Assembly: GCA_012513595.1 (NCBI GenBank) | Contig: JAAZBY010000241.1 | Location: 1 to 9,335, forward strand | Direction of reading: 5' to 3' | Source: Chloroflexota bacterium | Lineage (GTDB): Bacteria; Chloroflexota; Anaerolineae; UBA1429 | DNA length: 9,335 bases | Shown: piece by piece, positions 1 to 4,838 of the stretch | Position numbering within the stretch: position 1 is the stretch's first letter | Layout of the letters: every line of letters begins with the position of its first letter | Program-made: the position numbers and the translations under genes | Notes under the pieces: model-generated | Told to the model about the DNA's origin: nothing | The model's database searches: none | The model's input: the letters and a program-made list of their open reading frames with translations, nothing else

Positions 1-159
1 CGGGGCTCGTTCCACACGCAGCGCGTGCACGTGCACCCGACCTTCAACTCCGCCGGCACCCAGGTCGCCTACACGGCCGATCCGCAGGGCTACGGACAGG
101 TCTTCCTGGTCGACATCCCCGACTTTGGGAGCCTGCCCGACCGCGACTCGGTCAAGTAG
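1..159 (+). CDS. C-terminal fragment, oligogalacturonate lyase/TolB-like beta-propeller protein (5' end outside window)
   Basis: Only the last 52 codons are present, in frame 1, ending at TAG (157-159). The protein tail contains HVHPTFNSAGTQVAYTAD followed by GYGQVFLVDIP. This is the typical closing blade of a beta-propeller: a conserved His-Pro, an 'S-x-x-G' turn, then a strand reading 'VAYTAD' and a 'QVFLVD' strand. Oligogalacturonate lyases and TolB-like propeller proteins end this way. If it is an oligogalacturonate lyase, it would cleave unsaturated digalacturonate from pectin fragments in the cytoplasm. The catalytic metal-binding His residues lie upstream and cannot be seen, so the enzyme name is an inference. 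The next gene starts 71 bases downstream on the same strand, so the two may share an operon, with a strong hairpin between them. Confidence 0.5.
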   Translation, partial: RGSFHTQRVHVHPTFNSAGTQVAYTADPQGYGQVFLVDIPDFGSLPDRDSVK

Positions 160-180
160 GTGGCACGCACGGAGAGACCG

Positions 181-208
181 GACGGGCCGCGCTGGCGCGC
201 GGCCCGTC
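181..208 (+). terminator. Perfect 12-bp intergenic hairpin without U-tract
   Basis: GACGGGCCGCGC (181-192) pairs perfectly with GCGCGGCCCGTC (197-208) around a TGGC loop. It begins 21 bases after the stop of the upstream gene. No T-run follows; instead the ribosome binding site of the next gene begins 7 bases later. It may be a U-less terminator, an attenuator, or a 3'-end stabiliser within an operon transcript. Confidence 0.6.
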
Positions 209-230
209 GCACGCCAGGGAGGGAGCGCTT

Positions 231-1394
231 GTGACCGTCCATACCCAGCCGGCCGACGGCGTCCGCGCCATGGTGCCGCGGGAGCGCATGGCCCCCGAGG
301 CGCGCAAGCTGCGCGACGCCTATGCCCTGGTGCCGGGTGTGCCCCTCTTTCGCAGGGAGTTCGGCTACTACTGCCTGGACGCCTGGCGCGCGCAGGGGCT
401 GTCGGAGGAGGCCTCGCTGGCCGAGGTCTTTTTCTACGACCCTCCCGGCCACCATCATCTCCACGGGCTGGGCTGGTGTGAGGCGGCCTTTGCCCCCGCC
501 TTTGAGGAAAAGGTCCTCGAGGTGCGCGGCGCGTACGAGGTGGTGCAAGACGTGGCCGGGCGCGCCGTGCTCTGCTTCGCGGGCCGCCGCAACGGCTTTA
601 TGCCCGAGTACCTGGACCATCCGGTGAAAGACCGCGCCACCTGGGAGCGGGACGTCCTCTGGCGGCTGGACCCCTCCAGCCCGGAGCGCTACGCGGACCT
701 TGGCCCACGCCTGGAGCAGGCGCGGGAGGCCGCTGCGCAGGGCAAGGTCATCTCGCAGCGGGTCATCGGTGGGTACATGTACCTGCGCAGCCTGCTGGGG
801 CCCGAAAAGACCCTCTACGTGTTCTACGACGACCCCGGCCTGGTGCATGACTGCATGCGGGCCTGGCTGGCCCTGGCCGACGCCGTCATCGCCCGGCACC
901 AGCAGCAGGTCACCCTCGACGAGCTTTTCCTCGCTGAGGATATCTGCTACAACGCCGGCCCGCTGATCTCGCCCCGCATGATCCGCGAGTTCCTCTTTCC
1001 CTACTACCAGCAGCTGATCGCCAACGTCAGGGCCCGGCAGATCGACCGGTCGCGGCGCTTGCATATCCATATCGATACCGACGGTCGGGCCACGGAGGTC
1101 ATTCCCCTGTACCGCGAGATCGGTATGGACGTGATGAGTCCCTTCGAGGTCGCCTCGGGCTGCGACGTGGTCGCCATCGGACGGCAGTACCCGGACCTGG
1201 TGATCCTGGGCGGGATCGACAAGCGCGTCTTGGCGCAGACGCCCGCCGACATCGACGCCATGGTGGAACGCATCCTGCCGGCCATGCGCGCGCGAGGCGG
1301 CTACATTCCCACCTGTGACCATGGCGTGCCCGCTGAGGTGTCGCTGGCCAACTACCGGCACTACCGGAAGCGCTGCCTGGAGCTGGGCGGCTAG
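231..1394 (+). CDS. Uroporphyrinogen decarboxylase-superfamily protein (non-haem type)
   Basis: The protein has 387 residues and starts at GTG 231, preceded by AGGGAGGGA at 216-224 with suitable spacing. It belongs to the URO-D/methyltransferase superfamily of TIM barrels. Family landmarks in order are EDICYNAGPLISPRM (236-250), DTDG (282-285), PFEVASGCDV (304-313), GGIDKR (327-332) and the C-terminal IPTCDHGVP segment (359-367). The N-terminal Arg-rich substrate motif of true HemE is not seen, so haem synthesis is unlikely. Proteins of this subgroup are frequent in sugar-utilisation clusters; their reaction is generally unknown, and methyl transfer is one possibility. HIH (278-280) lies where MtaA-type methyltransferases have a His-x-Cys zinc motif, and C362 lies near the position of the second zinc Cys, so a metal site is possible but unproven. 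The protein is cytoplasmic, with no signal peptide. It lies downstream of and in the same direction as the lyase-like fragment, and converges on the cold shock gene. Confidence 0.85.
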   Translation: MTVHTQPADGVRAMVPRERMAPEARKLRDAYALVPGVPLFRREFGYYCLDAWRAQGLSEEASLAEVFFYDPPGHHHLHGLGWCEAAFAPAFEEKVLEVRGAYEVVQDVAGRAVLCFAGRRNGFMPEYLDHPVKDRATWERDVLWRLDPSSPERYADLGPRLEQAREAAAQGKVISQRVIGGYMYLRSLLGPEKTLYVFYDDPGLVHDCMRAWLALADAVIARHQQQVTLDELFLAEDICYNAGPLISPRMIREFLFPYYQQLIANVRARQIDRSRRLHIHIDTDGRATEVIPLYREIGMDVMSPFEVASGCDVVAIGRQYPDLVILGGIDKRVLAQTPADIDAMVERILPAMRARGGYIPTCDHGVPAEVSLANYRHYRKRCLELGG

Positions 1395-1447
1395 GCGGAC
1401 GAGGGGCGTGCGCCCACCGGTACCTGGTGAGAGCCCGTGTACGTCGC

Positions 1448-1518
1448 GGATCGCGAGCCTCGGGAAGGGGATCGCGAGGGAGGGCCTATCCGGCAGCAGG
1501 GCCTATCCGGCAGCAGGG
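1448..1518. repeat. Small direct-repeat cluster in the URO-D/csp gap
   Basis: Two copies of GGATCGCGAG lie at 1448-1457 and 1469-1478. Immediately after them is a 17-bp tandem repeat (unit AGGGCCTATCCGGCAGC) at 1481-1497 and 1498-1514, with a partial third copy to 1518. The copies are identical. Each GGATCGCGAG contains the palindrome TCGCGA. The cluster lies between the two convergent genes. No function is visible. Confidence 0.75.
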
Positions 1519-1581
1519 TTGCCGTGGGGCCGTTCCGGAGAGCGGGCCGGGGCTAGGCCCCCGCCGCGCGGAATACAAAGA

Positions 1582-1601
1582 GCGCCACCCCAGGGTGGCG
1601 C
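1582..1601 (-). terminator. Terminator hairpin of the cold shock gene
   Basis: GCGCCACC (1582-1589) pairs with GGTGGCGC (1594-1601) around a CCAG loop. Read on the minus strand, the hairpin lies 25 bases after the csp stop codon and is followed by CTCTTTGTATT, a weak T-rich tail. This is a plausible Rho-independent terminator for csp. It could also block plus-strand transcripts from the URO-D gene. Confidence 0.7.
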
Positions 1602-1626
1602 CCAAGCGATGCGTTGTCGGACGTTG

Positions 1627-1869
1627 CTAGAAGCTGAACGTGGTGTTCTCGATGCCGCCGCCCACCTTGGTCACGTTCGCGGCCTGAGGGCCCTTGGGGC
1701 TCTGCTCCACGGTGAACTCGACCTGCTCCCCCTCGGCGAGATTGCGGAAGCCCGCGCCCTCGATTGCCGAGTAGTGCACGAACACGTCGGCGCCACCCTC
1801 GCGGGCGATGAACCCGTAACCCTTCTCGCTGTTGAACCACTTGACCGTGCCGGTAATCCGCTCAGACAT
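1627..1869 (-). CDS. csp: Cold shock protein (CspA family)
   Basis: The protein has 80 residues and is a single OB-fold cold shock domain. The start is ATG at 1869, because a strong ribosome binding site (AGGAGGA, 1887-1881) lies 11 bases upstream; an in-frame ATG at 1899 would add ten non-homologous residues. The nucleic-acid-binding motifs are RNP1 KGYGFI (16-21) and RNP2 VFVH (29-32), preceded by the aromatic surface KWFN (10-13). Family members bind single-stranded RNA or DNA and act as RNA chaperones, often at low temperature or in stationary phase. The domain ends near residue 69 (NVTKV); the extra tail [11 protein letters not shown] makes it about ten residues longer than typical 66-70 residue members. 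The gene has its own near-consensus promoter and a leader of about 141 bases that looks structured, so post-transcriptional control is likely. It converges with the URO-D gene. Confidence 0.97.
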   Translation of the reverse strand: MSERITGTVKWFNSEKGYGFIAREGGADVFVHYSAIEGAGFRNLAEGEQVEFTVEQSPKGPQAANVTKVGGGIENTTFSF

Positions 1870-2010
1870 GCTTACTGCGTTCCTCCTGATACGACCCAAA
1901 CCATCCGTTAGGGTGTCGGCGACGGCCCCTTTTTACCAGAGAACCGTCATGAGTCTAGGGACCATGACGGTTCACTATGCTACAGACATAGTAGCCCACT
2001 GCACCCTAAC
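1870..2010 (-). promoter_or_regulatory. Structured 5' leader of the cold shock gene (candidate thermosensor RNA)
   Basis: From the predicted start near 2010 to the csp ATG the leader is about 141 bases. Three inverted repeats nest without crossing. The first nine leader bases GTTAGGGTG (2010-2002) are complementary to CACCCTAAC (1915-1907). Inside them are ACTATG/CATAGT (1992-1987 with 1979-1974, 7-base loop) and, directly adjacent, the perfect 11-bp pair GAACCGTCATG/CATGACGGTTC (1973-1963 with 1951-1941, 11-base loop). Together they describe a multi-branch junction closed 20 bases upstream of the ribosome binding site (1887-1881). Long structured leaders are known for cspA-type mRNAs. The fold is read from complementarity by eye and has not been computed. 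Confidence 0.65.
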
Positions 2011-2016
2011 ACAAAG

Positions 2017-2045
2017 AGTATAACAGGTGATTGGCAAATGGTCAA
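2017..2045 (-). promoter_or_regulatory. Sigma-70-type promoter of the cold shock gene
   Basis: On the minus strand TTGACC (2045-2040) is followed after exactly 17 bases by TATACT (2022-2017). Both boxes match the sigma-70 consensus at five of six positions. The expected start lies near 2010, a G. The -35 box overlaps the stop codon (2044-2042) of the upstream aminotransferase gene. Confidence 0.8.
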
Positions 2046-3265
2046 ATCGTCGCCGGCAGGTCCGGGTCTGCGGGCACCTGCGTTGACACCTCAGGGAGCA
2101 AGGTGCCCAGCGCGTCAAGCAGGCGCTCCACATCCTCCGCCGAGTTGTAGCCCTGGATCGACACACGCAGCGCCGGGTCCGCCGGGCTGCCCAGCACGAT
2201 GACCTCGATGCCGAACTCATCGTACAGGCGCGACCGGAGCGCTCCGACGTCGCAGGGGGGCAGAGGCAGCCGGGCCATCTGTGCGTACCAGGTGGGCGAG
2301 TCAGGCACGGGCGCGACGCGCTCCGTCAAACCCTGCAGGCGGAGGCGCGCCTCACGCAGCAGGGCGTGGCAGGAGGGGCGCACGCGCTCCCAGTGGTGCT
2401 CCTGGGCGAAGCGGATGGCCGCCGGCACGGCCAGGAAGGCCGCCGGGTCGCGGGTGCCCTGCCACTGGTGCTGGGCGATGAACCGGGACCGCCCGGCCGG
2501 CAGCTCGCCGTAGCCCCCGCTGATAACCAGGGGCCGCAGGCGACCCTGCGCCTCGCGGCGGGCGTGCAGGAACCCGGCCCCCTTGGGGCTCATCATCCAC
2601 TTGTGGCAGTTGCCGGCGTAATAGTCGGCGCCCAGCGCCTCGAGGTCTAGGGGCACCTGCCCCGCAGCGTGCGCGCCGTCGATGATTGTGACGAGGCCCT
2701 CCTCGCGGGCCCGGCGCACCAGCTCGCCTACCGGGAGGATCATGGCCGTGCCCGAGGTGATGTGGCTCAGGTAGAGCACCCGCGTGCGCTCGGTGCGGCC
2801 CGCCCAGATCGCCTCGATCACTTCCTCGGCGGAGGCCACCGGGAAGCGCACGTGCTGGCGGATGTACCGGGCGCCGCTTCGCTCGCAGACGCTCCGCCAC
2901 ATGTTGTCCATGGCCCCGTACTCGAGGTCTGTGGAGAGCACCTCATCCCCAGGCTCGAGGCATAGCGATTGCGCCACGGCGTTGAGGGCCAGGGTGACGT
3001 TGGTGCAGTAGACGACGTCCTCCGGGCGTGCGCCGAGGTACTCGCCCAGGGCCTGGCGCGCTTCTTCCAGCAGCGGCTCGTAGCGCCGCTGTAGAAAGCG
3101 GGTCGGTTCGCGCTCCAGCTCGGTCTGCCAGGCCTGGTAGGCCTCAAAGACGGGGCGGGGGCAGGCGCCGAACCCACCATGGTTCAGGTGGGCGATGCCG
3201 GGGCGCAGGAGGAAGAGGTCGCGCAGGCCCAGGGTCTGCGCGCTGCCAGGGGTGGTCGTCGCCAT
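2042..3265 (-). CDS. Class V aminotransferase (isopenicillin N epimerase-like PLP enzyme)
   Basis: The protein has 407 residues and starts at ATG 3265, with GAGG (3277-3274) 8 bases upstream. The frame stays open to 3904, but that extension crosses a tRNA-like sequence and is not protein-like. It is a fold-type I PLP enzyme. HLNHGGFGACP (26-36) is the N-terminal substrate loop; D196 in IIDGAH is the expected pyridine-nitrogen ligand; K222 in NCHKW is the expected Schiff-base lysine; LRVSIQGYN (366-374) carries the carboxylate-binding Arg. The length and the GNCHKW...SPKGAGFL segment fit the isopenicillin N epimerase-like branch, which also includes cysteine desulfurase-related enzymes. Real substrates of such homologues are mostly unknown, so epimerase activity should not be assumed. 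The protein is cytoplasmic. No terminator is seen before csp, so read-through into csp is possible. A strong promoter at 3549-3577 is the likely driver. Confidence 0.92.
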   Translation of the reverse strand: MATTTPGSAQTLGLRDLFLLRPGIAHLNHGGFGACPRPVFEAYQAWQTELEREPTRFLQRRYEPLLEEARQALGEYLGARPEDVVYCTNVTLALNAVAQSLCLEPGDEVLSTDLEYGAMDNMWRSVCERSGARYIRQHVRFPVASAEEVIEAIWAGRTERTRVLYLSHITSGTAMILPVGELVRRAREEGLVTIIDGAHAAGQVPLDLEALGADYYAGNCHKWMMSPKGAGFLHARREAQGRLRPLVISGGYGELPAGRSRFIAQHQWQGTRDPAAFLAVPAAIRFAQEHHWERVRPSCHALLREARLRLQGLTERVAPVPDSPTWYAQMARLPLPPCDVGALRSRLYDEFGIEVIVLGSPADPALRVSIQGYNSAEDVERLLDALGTLLPEVSTQVPADPDLPATI

Positions 3266-3366
3266 GGAACTCGCCTCAAGACTCGCTAATGGGGCCGATG
3301 CCAGAAACGACGCGGCCCCCGGCGCGGGCGACAGATGCCCACCGGAGGCCAGCTCAAGAAACTCTG

Positions 3367-3429
3367 AGCGGGTGATGGGATTCGAACCCACGACATTCTG
3401 CTTGGGAAGCAGACACCTATCTGCACCGC
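3367..3429 (-). tRNA. tRNA-Gly(CCC)-like element with collapsed D arm (probable tRNA pseudogene or 3' remnant)
   Basis: Read on the minus strand, the 3' two-thirds is a normal tRNA-Gly. The anticodon stem is TCTGC/GCAGA around TTCCCAA (anticodon CCC at 3406-3404), the variable loop is ATGTC, and the T arm is GTGGG-TTCGAAT-CCCAT. The acceptor strand is CACCCGC (3374-3368), with U as discriminator at 3367. CCA is not encoded (CAG follows). The 5' part is short: GCGGTGCAGATAGGTG replaces the usual acceptor plus D arm. The acceptor pairs as GCGG/CCGC and TG/CA only if one G is missing, and no D stem forms, giving about 63 bases instead of about 73. In addition GCAGA (3424-3420) can pair with TCTGC (3413-3409), competing with the anticodon stem. 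It is probably non-functional in translation. Confidence 0.6.
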
Positions 3430-3837
3430 TTTGGACACTACGGGTAGTACGCGCCGATCCTCGGGAGCACTCCAAGCTGTGACTTCCGCTCGTGCAACGT
3501 GAGGTGCTAAGCACGTCCGCTGCAATGTGCGAACCGAACACGCCCACGATTGTACTTTTGCGCCCAACCTGCGTCAAAGTCGCAGAGATGGTGAGAGTGC
3601 TGCTGTTCCGTAGTGTGGGCACACACCGACCTTCCACGGTAACCCGCACAACGGCGCGGGGTTCGTCCACCGGGAAGGGCTCCCAAGCGCGAGGCAGGCA
3701 TGGGCGCAGGCGTACTGGGTGCATGTCGCCATGGCTACGCAGGCAGCCTAGAGTCTGCGGACTGGACGCTCCTGGCTGGGACCCATCTTGTCCTCCTGGG
3801 CTCTCAGGGGTCGCCCGCCTCTCGCCACCTCCTGCCC
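3430..3837. other. Intergenic stretch without a convincing gene
   Basis: Open frames on both strands here give low-complexity or Arg/Ser-rich translations with no recognisable domain and no matching ribosome binding site. The stretch holds the minus-strand promoter at 3549-3577, a short inverted repeat CGTGC/GCACG (3491-3495 with 3511-3515) nested around GTGC-TAA-GCAC, and ACTAC/GTAGT (3437-3447) beside the tRNA-like element. Nothing else is visible. Confidence 0.6.
3549..3577 (-). promoter_or_regulatory. Near-consensus sigma-70-type promoter reading toward the tRNA-like element and aminotransferase
   Basis: On the minus strand TTGACG (3577-3572) is followed after exactly 17 bases by TACAAT (3554-3549). 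Each box matches consensus at five of six positions. The expected start near 3542 lies about 113 bases before the tRNA-like element and about 277 bases before the aminotransferase ATG. No other promoter was seen between it and the gene. Confidence 0.7.
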
Positions 3838-4544
3838 TCACCCCGCCCGTGGTGCGCATCGCCGCGCTGCACGCCAATGAAGGGAGACGGTGGGATCCGG
3901 GCAACTCGGCGCTGCGCTCACACCCTCCCCCAGCGGCCAGCCGTGGGTGCGGCGGGGCCCGTTGGTGGCCGCTGCCAGTAAGATGCGCAGCGCGTCAGCA
4001 TCCAGCGCCGATCGACTGCGGGGATTCCAGAACGTGGTCCCTATCCCCTGCGCAAGTCCCTCAGGGATGCCCACGCGGCGCAGCATCAGTTCTTGGTGCA
4101 GATCACTCATTATCCATAGCCACTCGGAAACCCCACTCTCGCGCAGATGGGATCCCGCTAACCACATGTTCGCATCCTGGCTGCGACCTTCTGAGAGGTC
4201 GGTCAGGGCGGTGAAGACCCCCGCGTCGCGATTCTCGCGCAGACGGTAGCCCTGCCCGCGGATGTTGAGCGCCATCGAGGAGTGTGCTATCGGTCCCGAG
4301 TAGCCGCAGCCAGCGCCCGGTTGGCGAGCGACGCTTCTTGGCCGATACTGAGGTCGACCAGGCTCTTCCAACCGAGCCCCACCCAGAAGCCGCCACGCAC
4401 CTGTCTTGTGCCGCTCTCCACCTTGCCCTCGGCCCGGGCCCGGCAGAATGAGCAGGCACGCCGACTGAAGATACTCTGACTCCTGCAGCAACCCTCGCGC
4501 CTGCCCCCCGCCGTTCTTGGGCGCTCACAGGACGCCCTCTCCAC
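3838..4544 (-). pseudogene. Probable decayed coding sequence, unrecognised family, split over two frames
   Basis: Two minus-strand segments look protein-like but lie in different frames. The upstream one (within 4544-4287) ends ...VRGGFWVGLGWKSLVDLSIG... and stops at TAG 4289-4287. The other continues from about 4275 in a different frame, with MALNIRGQGYRLRENRDAGV and later EWLWIMSDLHQELMLRRVG. Codons in the second segment favour G or C at the third base, as in real genes of this window, and the amino-acid composition is balanced and Trp-containing. No ribosome binding site precedes the ATG at 4275. I infer a single ancestral gene broken by a frameshift near 4280-4290. The family is not recognised. 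Alternatives are two small unrelated genes, or chance open frames in GC-rich DNA; the lower part (3838-3960) is the least convincing. Confidence 0.3.
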
Positions 4545-4592
4545 GCTGTGCGATCCGACCGTTCTGGAAGAGGGAGGGGGTATCCCCCGATG

Positions 4593-4638
4593 ACACCATC
4601 ACCAGGCAGAGTCAGAATCTTCCGATTCCGCATGGTGT
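4593..4638. promoter_or_regulatory. Nested inverted repeats upstream of the binding-protein promoter (possible operator)
   Basis: ACACCAT (4593-4599) is the exact complement of ATGGTGT (4632-4638). Between them lies GAATC-TTCC-GATTC (4615-4628), a palindrome centred about 95 bases upstream of the predicted transcription start. A regulator binding here would fit an inducible sugar-uptake operon, but no regulator gene is present and the repeats are short. Confidence 0.3.
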
Positions 4639-4680
4639 GACTTGACGCGCCTGCTGCGTCCGGTTTGAAAGCGATTTCTC

Positions 4681-4709
4681 TTGCGCGCGCGCGGGCAGTC
4701 TGCTAAACT
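4681..4709 (+). promoter_or_regulatory. Sigma-70-type promoter of the binding-protein/glycosidase operon
   Basis: TTGCGC (4681-4686) is followed after exactly 17 bases by TAAACT (4704-4709), and TGC directly before the -10 box makes an extended -10 element. The expected start lies near 4716, giving a leader of about 123 bases. The leader contains a run of eight G (4732-4739) and a small hairpin GCGCC-TGA-GGCGC (4813-4825) ending 3 bases before the ribosome binding site. Confidence 0.65.
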
Positions 4710-4838
4710 TCTCCCTACGCGTTGGGCAAAAGGGGGGGGAAGCATATCGATACGTCGGCTTGGCGCTCTTGCAGCAACGTGTTTCGGCCACACTCGTTCC
4801 GTTCCAGGATCGGCGCCTGAGGCGCTCGAAGGAGGACC

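Noticed and set aside
90..1361. 423-codon open frame on the minus strand opposite the URO-D gene
   Set aside because: It is a GC-driven shadow of the URO-D gene. The translation has no family motif and the true gene on the plus strand is well supported.
1404..1415. Small GGGC-GTGC-GCCC hairpin after the URO-D stop as its terminator
   Set aside because: A four-base-pair stem without a T-run is too weak to call in such GC-rich DNA. The hairpin at 1582-1601 is a better stop for both directions.
1481..1518. Tandem 17-bp repeat considered as a CRISPR array
   Set aside because: There are no spacers between the copies, only 2.2 units, and no cas genes nearby.
1870..1899. Upstream in-frame ATG for the cold shock gene at 1899
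   Set aside because: The added residues are not family-like and the ribosome binding site AGGAGGA falls inside this extension.
3266..3904. N-terminal extension of the aminotransferase frame to 3904
   Set aside because: It reads through the tRNA-like element (translated as VVGSNPITRS, a common artefact) and a promoter. The family homology begins at ATG 3265.
3492..4214. 240-codon plus-strand open frame in the gene-poor region
   Set aside because: It is Arg/Ser/Pro-rich with no domain or ribosome binding site, and it overlaps the minus-strand promoter and the coding-like remnant.
4642..4670. TTGACG at 4642-4647 as the -35 box of the binding-protein promoter
   Set aside because: No acceptable -10 box lies at 16-18 bases spacing. 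TTGCGC-N17-TAAACT downstream is better.
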